In this document: piece by piece, positions 26,701 to 38,700 of the stretch
How the letters are laid out: every line of letters begins with the position of its first letter
Position numbering within the stretch: position 1 is the stretch's first letter
DNA from: Apus apus
Lineage: Eukaryota > Chordata > Aves > Apodiformes > Apodidae
Direction: 5' to 3'
Assembly: GCF_020740795.1 (NCBI RefSeq)
Contig: NC_067293.1
Coordinates: 20,340,378-20,404,377, forward strand
DNA length: 64,000 nucleotides
Notes under the pieces: model-generated
Database searches by the model: none
Seen by the model: only the letters and a program-made list of their open reading frames with translations
Told to the model about the DNA's origin: nothing
Position numbers and translations under genes: made by a program

Positions 26701-29700
26701 AGCTGCAAGGCACTGCAAGTGGGACAAACTGGCACCTGGACCACAAAACAAATCGGGGATTTCATTCAGCATCCTGGCAAGCAACTGTGCATCTCTCCTG
26801 TTTCATACTGTCTCTATCACAAAAAGCACAGGTCCTAGAGAAGAGGGACAGGCTTCCCCACTGGGGGCAGCCAGCCCAGGGCTGCCAAGAGCTGACTGAG
26901 CTGTGATGTGTCATGGCCATCCTCCTTCCTACAGACCATGCTTGGTGCAGGGAAAAGGCTGCACACAGAAAAGCTTGTGCTACATTTATCCTAGAAGTCA
27001 GAGCAGAATATGAAATCCCCAGGCTACTGTTCCCACACAAACAGCATCACTAAAACTGTGGTGAACCTGAAGGACCATTTATTGCCCAGTTCCAGTTCTG
27101 TGCCCTATGAGAACAAGTACATCCAAGGCTACTGAAGGAAACACCCCAGCAACAGCTAAAGTCAGCCTGGCAAGTCTGTACAGGAACATGGCTGGACAGG
27201 ACAGTGACTCACCAGGGTTTGCTGCTTGTGGCTCTCCTGTCTTCCTTTCCAGCACACCATGGGCATGAATGGAGTAGGGTCTTGTGGCATTGTTCTTAAA
27301 CACAATGTTGAGGATATCTCCCACTTCTGCCCACAGGAAAGGACCTTGAGATAGGAAGAATGGACTCTGAGACTAAGAATAATTGTCTGTGTATCTCCTG
27401 AGGATATTCCCACCTCTGTCTCATCATCCTTGCTTCAGACATATTTACAGAATCATAGAATGGTTTGGGTTGGAAGGGACCTTAAAGATCATCTAGTTGC
27501 AAGCCCTCTGCATGGGCAGGGACACCTCCCACTAGACCAGGTTGCTCAGAGCTTCATCCAACCTGCCCTTGAACACTTCCAGGGATGGGGCAGCCACAAC
27601 TTCCCTCGGCAACCTGGACCAGTGTCTTATCTCTAGGGTGGAAGAAATGAAACACTTCATAACATTTATGATGTTCCCCTCCCTCTTCTCTGCCTTTTCT
27701 CTGCCTCCCAAAAGGAGAAATGGACATCAGAGCAAATCCAAGCAAGTCTTGGAAAACAGGACTGAGTTCCAGAATGAGGGAAATGAGAGTTGCTGTGCAT
27801 TTTAACTGTGCACAGTACAGCTAAGCCTTGATTTCTGAACACTGCTCTGCCAAATTTTACAGCATCTTGATCATGCCCTGTTGCTGGTTTCAAAAAATGT
27901 GTAATATCCAATGTGGCCTGACAGTGTCACAAACCAGAGCTGCAGCCTGTCTTGAACAGCATATGCTGCCTCAGCCTTGCTGCTCCGGCACCACTTACAG
28001 CCCTGGGGTCACCACAAAGAGCTGAGTCTCCACAGACCTCCACTGGACATGGTCAGGTGCTCCTCCACTCCCCAGGGCCTGCCTGCTTTTTTCCCCAAAA
28101 GCATTTCTCACAGCTACAGATTTTCACCTGTATCTCTCCAACTGGTCTCTAGAAGTCAGTTATCTGCATTTGATAGTCAAAGAAATACTGGTGTGAAAAA
28201 TACTTTGCCTGAGACGTGAAAGAACATCGGCACGAAGGTAGGCACAAGAACCCAGTCTTCTCTATCTACTACAAGGCCCCTCTTTGCTGCTGTTTCCAAA
28301 GCTGGCAGACCTGGGTTGGGGAAGAGTCTGAATTTCTCCTCACTTGCATACATAGCACATGCCCAAATACTTCAGAGGCCTTTAGTTGACAGCCCTTAGC
28401 CACTGAAGCTTTAGACTCCAAGTCCCATTGCTGTGTGAGTGGAAGATGCACATATCCTTACCTAGGATCCCCAGGTGTTTATCACCATCTGTCCTGGCCT
28501 TGGGGGTCTGGAAAGTCCCATCAGTGTACTCCCTGTAAACTACTTTCTTGTACCTGGAGCCCAGCAGTCCATTCTTGTTGCTCAAAAATACATCGGCATA
28601 GCTGAAAAATGCAGAATGAGTTCAGAGATACCCAACAGCTCACAGGGAATGAACAGCTCATGTGCAGCAGGGGGTCACTAGTTGAATGGCTTTCCCAGAG
28701 ACCAGCTTTGGCTGCAAAGGTGGGTGCAGCAACGTGGGGGGCTGTGGTTCCCATCAACAGCACCACCAGCAGTGGCACATGCACCGTGTTGCCAGGTGGC
28801 CATGGTAGCCAACAGGCTTCCCCAGGGTGACCTTCCCAAGCAGAAGGGCTCTACCTCTCCGCAGAGTGATTGTGCCGTTCCCTCTCCCAGCTGCGGTCGG
28901 GCGCGTAGTCCCAGAGCACCTCCTCTGCCAAGATGTAGTAGGTGCGCACGCCCCGGTACCGAGGGGCAGGATCCCTTCGTCCACACTTGGAAACCGAGTA
29001 GCGTTCCCTCATCCCAGCCTGGTAGTGATTGCTTGTCTGGCAGTACACCTCAAAAATCCCTGAAAGAGGCAGCACGAACAAGGACATGAGACATCTGAAG
29101 ATGGCAGGAAGCACTGCCTGCCATGCAGAGCTTGGGATCAGGCTGACATCAAGGTGTGCAGATCTGGGTGTTTAGGGAGCTTGGTTGCCACTGGCAGAGA
29201 CTAAAAGGGGTTGTTAGACAAACCAAGCAGGAATTGCAAAATGAAGCCCTACATAAAAACCATCTCAGGAGGCTTTCTTACACAATAACCAGCTTATTAG
29301 ATGTGAAAAAAACAAAGTGACATAACTGTGCTGCCACTGCTGAGGGGCTGGTTAAGTAAAAGATGAAGCCTTCGAGTGCCAAGGGGGAGGAGACAACTGG
29401 CAGCTGAGGCCATCACGTTGTGTGAGTGAGACAGTGTCGTGTGCCTATGCCACAAACCAAGAAGACTGGGGTCTGTCATGCACGTGAATCTCCACAAGTC
29501 ATGGAGAGGGGAGTTAAGCTCTGGCAACTCTGCTACTTTATTCTGAACCAAACGTTTGCATCTTTCTACAGGTCACAGGCAGCAACGTCCATTGGGGCTG
29601 TTACTACCAATAACAGCAAGTGGCAGCCTAGAGAATCAGTGTGGGACAAGATCCTGTATCTCCTGCTCTTCTCTAGAATCAGATGCTAAGACAGGAGCTC

Positions 29701-32700
29701 TGGTCTGGTAAATGGGACCAAACAGGCCCTAAATCACACCCATCCTCTACAAGTTTACACTGTGCTAAAGAATCAGCCACAGCAGCAAATATTACAGCAT
29801 TTCTCTGCTGCTCAGTCAGATGTGCAGGCACTTACCTGTGTTATCAGGCTGCATGAGGGCAGTAGCAAATGTGTGGGGGAAGAGATTAGCTGAGTCTCTC
29901 CGCATCCCATTCATCTGCAGGGTGTTCCCCTGAAACACAGCTCCATGTACATCTGCTTCACTACCCAGGCCCAGAAGATGCCAGGACACATTGTCTCCTT
30001 CACACACATTCAGCCCAGGCAAGTTACCAAACATAAGTCCATTGATGGCTGCAAAGGAGGCAGGTATCAGCTGAGACAGGGTAGGCCTGTCAGGTAAAGT
30101 GCAGCTTGCCTGGAATTCACTCAGGACATGCTTCCTGAGCCAGCTGCACTGCTTGTCCTACATCCCACCCACTGTCTCTAGTCTCTTTGCACTTCAGCCA
30201 ACACTCCCCCCAGCCCTTCCAGCCCCCCAGCTGAGTCTGTAGGTGATCAGGACCCCATGTTTTGCAGGTTCCAGAAAAGCATCAGCCCCTACCATGCATC
30301 CTGTTTGATTCCTTGAAGCCATCATCCTTTTTCACAGAAGTCTCTTCCATTCTCAAATAGTACTTTATGTTTGCATTTAAATACCAGCTGAGGTTCTCAT
30401 CAAACACGCTGAAGAGAAGGTAAAATTCTTTGTTGATCCCTTTCTAAGATATAATCATAATGATGGCTGTTATTTTTTAAAATGCACCAATGAATTACCT
30501 TAAAACTCTCTTGCCTGGCTTTCATGCTCCCTTTTATATTAAGACTAGCTCACTGAAGGCCAGGGCTCTCTCCCTTTACTCAGGTTGAATGTTCCTCTCC
30601 CACTCCCCGAGAGGCACCACTTATGGATTTCTCCATGATATTTCACATGAGCCAAGTGATCAAAATGCAGCCCAGGACATGCAGTCATTGCCTCCTTCCC
30701 CCACCACCCCTGTGCTCAGGTGTAGGTTTCACCACCTGTCCCAGTCAGACCCAAGATCAGGGCCCAGCCCACAGGGCAGGCAGATGACTCTCTCACCCCT
30801 CCTTTCTCCAACCACAGACCTGGATTGGGGATTTTTTTATTACCTCAAATAATTGAAAACATTAATTCTCCTAAGAAATGCATTCCAAAGCATGGTGTGT
30901 TCCCCCAGTAAAGAACATCCCTGGTGTTGTTCAGGTTCTCACCCTGGCTCAGCTGTACCCAGGCAGACACCCTGCAGAGAGGGCTAGAGCCTGGGGTGCC
31001 TGAGGAGGGGCTGTGCACCCTTCCCAATTAACCATTCATTATAGGGTTGCCTAAGATTGTGGAGCCAAAAATCGCTGCCCTGGGTGATTTTTCTCTGTCC
31101 TACCTTCTCAAACAAGTCTGTCTCTGTTTTGGTTACACACTTTGAACACCTGCAAATGTTTCATAGTGACAACAGCTCCTTCATAGGAGCTGTACTTATT
31201 CACCACCCCTCTGCTCAGAAGATTCCTGTTTCTACCCTTTGTAACATGCTCATCTTTTCTGCACTCCTAATTTAGCCCCATCACTGAAAGCAAACTCCCG
31301 TGGGGAGGATCTGCTGGCAGCTGCTCAGGCTCCCAAGCCCCTCCCTGATGCACACAAGATAGGGAGGATGGCACCAGGCTATTTTTCACAAAAAGGCTCT
31401 GCTAATCTCTTGCACTTCACCAGCATGTTAATTTACCGCCTTTCCTAGACCTACTGCCATAAGTAGACTAACCCCAAGTGAGATTTCAAGAGGAAGTTCC
31501 AATTGCCCCTCAGATTTCACCTCTTTTGTCAAAAGCATAAAGACCAACATGGATTTTAATATGCTTTTTTGTAGTCAGCCCTGCTTGAAAAAAAACTGAT
31601 CTTGTAAGATGAATGAGCCTCACCCAAACCTCACAGCATTGTATCACTGAAGCAAACCAACTGTAAGTGAAAATGTCTTCTCCATGTTTCTGAGACTGCA
31701 ATGAATATTCCACAGGCCTCTGTGCCTGCTGTGCAAGCCTTGGGACAAAAAAGTTACCTATAGATTCACATCCAAGGTACAGCTGCTCAGCCAAGTCTGT
31801 CTGTGAGTTGTAAAGGAGAGCCTAGACATCCTTTCAAGGACAGCCCTTGAGAGCCATTCCCACCTGAGACCTGGGCACCAGCTGTCCCAACATGAACCTG
31901 CCTTGTGGCTTTGATTCACCTCCCCTGGACTCACACTGTTGTAGGCTGGGGTTTGGTACATTCCTTAATGTTTTGCGATGTTTCCTTTCTCTACAAGAAA
32001 ACTACCTGGTAAGAGAGCATGGGAGGAAAATCCCTTTTACCTGTTTGTTGTTTTCATCCAAGGTGCCCTGCTTACAGATGACCAGAGGCCCTACTAAGCC
32101 TGAACTGGGATCTCTGATGGGATCCACAGCTGAGCTGTACATCCAGGTCAGGCAGGGGGGGTCGCTGCCCGTGGGCCCAACATGCTCTGGCACAGCCCAG
32201 CGGTACGTGACGTTGTGCAGCGGCGCGACAGAGACCCCGTTCTGGGACACACCTGGAAAACAGATTGGCATGGCTAGTCCCAAGGTCCCTACACAAACCT
32301 GGATACATCTCCTTATCAGGATGTTCATACTGGGCTTTGTTTCACTTGTGTCACTAAAATACTCAATATCTCAGCCCAGGCTGGCTTCTACCCTGCAGGA
32401 CATCCAACCCATCCTGGCTGCAGGAGCTCCCCAGCACAGAGGGGGCAGGGGCTCTGAAGCTCCACCACCAGCATTAGAATGACTCGAGAAAAGGGAGCCA
32501 CAAACCATCATGGTACCACATCCCTTCCCACGCCTTCCCATAGGACACTCCATGAGGTTGGATGCTGAAAGGCCAGGAGGCTTTGTTAACAAACGTCACC
32601 AGGATGGTGTCTCCAACTTCAGCTTTGATCACTGGACCTACACAAGAAGCAGAGAGAACATGTCAGCAACAGAGCAACTTCCCAGGTGACCAGGCAAACC

Positions 32701-35700
32701 AAAGAGGCCCAGGCCACCTTTCACCCCAGCTAACAGAGCATAAGATGGGGAATAAAACCAACAGTGCTAACAACTGACCATGCAGCCTTCCTCACAGCAT
32801 GGCTCCAGGTGTTTTAGGGCAAGAACCAGTAGCACAAGCCACAGGCCCATGTCCACACAGCATGGGATGTCCATGCTGCACCACATCACATCCAGCAGCT
32901 CCCTCCTCTGGAGTTCAGTCCCTCATGACCCTGTATCTATTCTAGACATCCCAACCACTTTATCCAGTCTCCTTTTACCAAGTTCAAATGAGTTCCTGTA
33001 ACTCCTCCCATAGACATCACTTGTTCATCTGACCAGGGATTTTCATTAACTCATCCTTCAGTAGTTTTAGTTTACCAGGAGTACCTGTAATTTCTTCCCA
33101 CAAAGTCACATCTGAGTTTTCCCTCAGTCATTTGTCTTTCCATAGGAATGTGGCCACTGCTGGTAATGCTAACCCTTTTTTTTTTGGTCCTGGTTCCCAA
33201 GGTCCACTAAGACACTGTCAGCTCCTGACATTGACACTATGCACAACCCCCCACTTAACTTCTATTCAGCTGCCTGTACTACTTTTTTGGCTCTCTCCAC
33301 TATCACCTCCCCACCTCCCAGTCTATGTTTCACTCCACGTGCTCCCTCCTGGGGCCTCTGCTGGGATTGCTGTTGCTCCTTTCTGGCGTCATTAGATTAT
33401 CTGTCACTGCTGATGCAGGGAATGGGACCACACCCACATGTTTCTACCCTCTGTGTCATTGATTTGCCTATGCAGACTCCCCATTTTCTTCTCTCATCTT
33501 TCTTCCTCACCTGCCCTGTTACCTCGCTGGAAAAGAGTGAGTGTCCACTCAGGAGAGGAAGCCTCCTGTGAGAAAGGGAGTTTTTAGCATGCCTTGAAGA
33601 TGCTCAGTCAAAAACATAACTAGGAGCTATTCCTGTGACCTTAGCTCTAGTTACAGATACAAGAGTGTGTCCCTCAGCCCTTACTACCAAGTTCTGAAGA
33701 CTGCCCTGGCAGAAAAGTGATTCTGTCTCCTCTGCCATTGCCCATCCCGTGTCCCACTCACTCCTCAGTGTAACTGCCACCTTCTTGTGACCAAGGGCAG
33801 TGGCCACCTGGGGTGCATTGAGAAGAGTGACCAGTAGGTCAAAGGAGGTTCTCCTCCCTCTCTACTCTGCCCTGGTGAGGCCACATCTGGAGCACTCTGT
33901 CCAATTCTGAGCTCCCCAGTTCATGAAAGGAACTACTGGAGAGGGTCCAGCACAGGCCACAGAGGTGATGAGGGGACTGGAGCATCTGCCCTGAGGAAAG
34001 GCTGAAAGAGCTGGGGCTGTTCAGCCTGGAGAGGAGGAGACTGAGGGGGATCTCATCAATGCTTATAAATATCTACAGGGGGTGTCAGGAGGGTGGGACT
34101 AGTCTTCTCAGCAGTGTCCAATGACAGGACAAGGGGCAATGGGCACAAGCTGGAGCACAGGAGGTTCAAGTTAGACATAAGGACAAACTTCTTTACTGTG
34201 AGAGTAACAGAGCCTGGTACAGGCTGCCCAGAGAGGTTGTGGAGTCTCCTTTTCTGGAGATATTCCAAATCTGTCTGGATGTGTTCCTGTGGGATCTTCT
34301 GTAGGTGACCCTGCTCCAGCAGAGGAGTTGGACTTACAACCCTGACACCTCCCATGCCACTCCCTGCACCCAAGAACAGGAGGACAGGTATAGCTGACAG
34401 GTATTCCTGACAGCAGCACCCTTCTCACTGACATTGACAGAAGATTTTTGTTGCTGGAGGATTCCTACCAAGTATCCCAAGGTGTTTCTCTTCTTCCGAT
34501 CGCTGCTTTTCCTCACGGAAGCTCTCATCAGTGTATTCCACATACTTGGCCTTCCAATAGACTCCCCCAATGCGGTAGCGGCTACGCTTGAAGAACTGCT
34601 CAGCAGGGCTAGATGCAGAAAGCAAACCTCAGGTCATTTCTATGAAAATCAGTCCCATTGCTCTCCTCCTCCTTCCCACACCCCCTGGTGACTCCAGCAG
34701 CAACTCCAAGTCAAGCAGGTTTTCAAACAAAGACCAGGTCCCTGGCTGGAACAAGTACAGCACTTCTCCAGCATTTTTGTCCTCCAGACTCATCTACCCA
34801 CATCTCTGGCCACCTTGCCCTCTCCCAGCTGGAACAGCCAGGTTCAGTGGCACAGGTTTGAGCAGCACCTCCATAGAAGGTGTGCAAAAGAGGGCAGTGG
34901 ATACAACTGCAGAGCAGAGAATGGAAAACCAGTGCTAAAACACCCAGTTCTTCGAAGCCCAGGGGACAAGTGCAATCACATCTGAAAAAAAAAAAACCCC
35001 AAACAGCTGTAAAGAGATATTTATTTCCACTGCCACCGCCCTCTCCAAACACACAGACAGGCTTAACATGCCTTGCAGGAGAGGCCAGCTCATGGATCTG
35101 AGGAGCTTTCAGTTCTGAGTTCAGTTCTGAGTTTCTGCATGGCTTTGGGTAAATCATTAAACCCTCTGCATTCCTGCTCCTCCATCTGGAAGAGGCATGC
35201 TGCCTCCAACAGCTTCCCAGGGAAGGGAATGAAGGGGGAGGAATATCTTTGTTTCAATTAGCCAAAGCCTGAACAGGAAACCACTCACCACCTGCTATCA
35301 CAACCATCTGACACACGGGATGCAAGGCTGTCATTGAGGGCACTGCACTTGATTTCCTAGAAATTGCCTGCTGCAGCAGTGTCTGCAGGCTAGCTCTGCC
35401 ACCCCGTGTCTGCTGCAAGATATGCTTTCTTAATAGCTCAAATACATGGTTCTGTTTCTAGGTCAAGCACAGCGAGCAGAAATGAAGCCCAGAGACCCAT
35501 GTGGCTTGTGTTCTACCCAAGCTGGGACTCCTGGTGTGAGGGGGAGGTGATAAAACACAGCAGCTCCCATGTGAAGTCCCCTCAGATACACAGTACTGCT
35601 CTCAGCACAGTCTAGCTACAGCAGTCTGCATTTCCAGGTGGGATGGCCTGCCTTCCCAGGAATAAATGCCATGTGAAACGCAGCCATGGACTTGTGTAAG

Positions 35701-38700
35701 AAATTCCACATTTTGTTTAGCAGCCTCCCCAGCAGAGACCCCCAAGCAGTGCGGGAGCCCACCAGCCTCTGGCTTACCTGCCTGCCTCATGCAGCTCTTT
35801 CCCACTGTTCTGGTCGATCCCAGAAGGTCCATAGTCCCACTGCACTTCCTTGGCAGCTATGTAGTATTTCCGAAGCCTCCCCTCCAGGGTGGGGGCTGGA
35901 GCTTGTCGAGAACAGGGCCGGACTTCATAAAGTGCTGCCATCCCAGCTGGGGCAGACAAGGTGGAGAACACAAACTTAACCCCTCTCAGACAGTTTGACC
36001 AGGCCATGAACACAGTTCCACCTTCCTACCAATTCCACAACCTGGCCATTTTCTCTCTGTTGTCCCAAAAATCACATGGCTGGGAAAAAGTGATTAGGTG
36101 GGTCCCACAGCAAGGAGTTTTTTGTGTTAGTGAGCAGAGCTTCTTACCTTGGATGTTGGAGGCTATGGAAGCATGGACAGAGAGCAAATAGAGCCTTCTG
36201 CTGTCATCACACATGCCGTGCAAGTGCCTCTACAGGGACTAAAGCTCTCAAGGCACTGCCTCAGCTCAACTTTCAGCTCTACCAACCTTACTGGCTGCAC
36301 CACTGATCCACATGGAACACCAGGTACTGGTACAGTCACCCCCATAAGTCTGGCCTGCACATTAATAATCAATTCACCCCAATTTATACAAGACAAGGAA
36401 TCACTCCATCCATCTAGGGACATTTTTAGTGGGGATGCTGTCCCAGGCACTGTCCCCTGCCACACTGTAAGACACAGGACCCCACCTGGAGGAAAAAAAA
36501 AAAAAAAAAAAAAGAGGCTGCAGAGTGCAGGACACATTCCACCCTCTGCCTTACCTTGTATGTGATCATTGATCTGACAGCTCAGTAGCCATCTCCCAGG
36601 GTTACGGGGGATCATGTCTGCTGTAATAAAAGTTGCTGGGAAGAGGCTGGCCACATCTGTCCTGTGGCCTCGAATATTGAGTGTTTCTCCATGGAAATAG
36701 GCTGTATGAACATCAATTTCATTGCCCATTCCAAAGAGGTGCCATGAAACGTGATCCCCAGCACACATCGTCACCTCGGGGAGGTTCCCAAACACATAAC
36801 CATTAATAGCTGCAAAACCAAGCAAGCAAAAAATCAGATTATAAAAGGGCCCTTCAGAGCTCCTGCCAGCAGCTCACAGTACAGACATGTCTGGAGGATG
36901 GACCTAACCAGAACTCATCTTCCTTGTTCTGGGACACAAGTCACTCCTAACAAGATCCTCAAAAAACTAACAAAGGCTCACTCGAGCCAAAGATGAAATC
37001 AAAATAACACTTCTCTTTTCTGTCCATGTGATATTGTTTGCTTAACACACAATTCAGAGTCTGCTCTCTCCCTCTTCCCCTCTGCCCACCCCCTGGCATA
37101 CAACAGCAGAATGTGCATTTGAATATACCAGAGCCCTGACACCCTTGGAGCAGCTGGGCAGAGTCAGTGGCTTCACAAAGGTGACACTGACCGTGCATTT
37201 TGTTGCTCTCTTGGAATTCCTCATCTTCTTTGTCTACAGAGCCTGGATCCATGCAGAACGATGCAATGTTCTGATCCAGGTACCAACTTAGGTTCTCATC
37301 TACCACACTGAACATCAGAAAGAAATCGACATCCACATCCTGGCGTCTTTGAGAATTGCCAGTCAGCATTCCTAAGGAGACAGAAATGATGAATGAACAC
37401 CCACCCGTACAGAAAAGCAGATGTCAAGGGATTAAAACAACAGCAGAAGAGTAACTCTTCATCACACAGAGACAGACGCTTTCTGTACCACCCCAGCACA
37501 GCTTACTGCAGGGTTCTAGCAAGCTGACTCTTTTCTGATACATCCCTGCTAGCACGTTTCTCACTCCCAAGCAGCTGAACTGCAACACCTCCAGTGTTCT
37601 TACTCCTGTTGAAATCAAACAGGCCCCATTTTTTTTTTTTTTTTTTTTAATACACCATCTAGGTCTTGGACAAGAATCCTGCTTTTAACATGGGTTCAAG
37701 CAGTGCTCTCAGATCAAGAGGCCTACAAGCTCACCTGCCCAGCCACTAAGACATAAAGACAACATAATGACCAAAACCCAGCTAGAACACCAATACTGTC
37801 TCCTCCAGCTATGCGGCATTTTCCCATGAAGCTGGGAGCTGCCCACCAGTGTATCTCCTCATCTATCCTTGTCCAAGTCACCAAAAAATCTTCACAGGAT
37901 GAAGCTGCAGCCTTCAGCTGCTTCCTCTTGGAGTTTTTACCTTTTTTGCAGGTAAGTAATGGCCCAATTAATCCAGATGCAATGTCCTTTGGTGCATCAA
38001 TATGAGAGTGGTAGATCCAGGTCAAGCAGTTTGGGTCATCAGCAGTTGGGCTGTGATCTTCAGGGACAGTCCAAGTATAGGTGTAATTCCCTCCTGGGAA
38101 AACAGCATCATCCTTCTTCTGATCCTGGGGGGACATATCAGGATACAGGGATCCTGGAACAATTGAGCAATCACAACATCTATTCAAGAAGAGCAGAGAT
38201 GTTCACATGTGTAACCTTATACTGAGCCACTCTCCCTAAATAGAGGGCTGCACATATATACTTGGGTAGCAGATTTCAAAACAAGCCTAACTCCCCAGAC
38301 TAAAATTGCATTTAATCATCATTCTCTCAAAGAGAAACTGAGGCACAGAGCCACTGTAAGGCAACTTGCCCAGCAAACAGGTCAGCACAGAGTCAGAAAG
38401 ATGGTTCCTACTCTGCCTGTTGCTACTCAGCCTTCAACCCTGTGATATGCCACCATCAGTCTCTCTGCAAGCTCCAGGGCTGCTTCAAACAGCAGTTCTT
38501 TGGTCTCATCCTTCACCATTCCCGTGATCTCCCTGAAGCTCCTCACACTCACAACTCCTATACTCTAAATAACAAATATGAAACTTTCTGCACCACTCTC
38601 CCACTAGCAAGCTTTGGAGGTTCTTCTAAACTCAAGAAATCTGGGCTATGCACTGCAATGCCCAGCCTGGGAAACTACTCCCAGGCCCATGAACCTGCTA

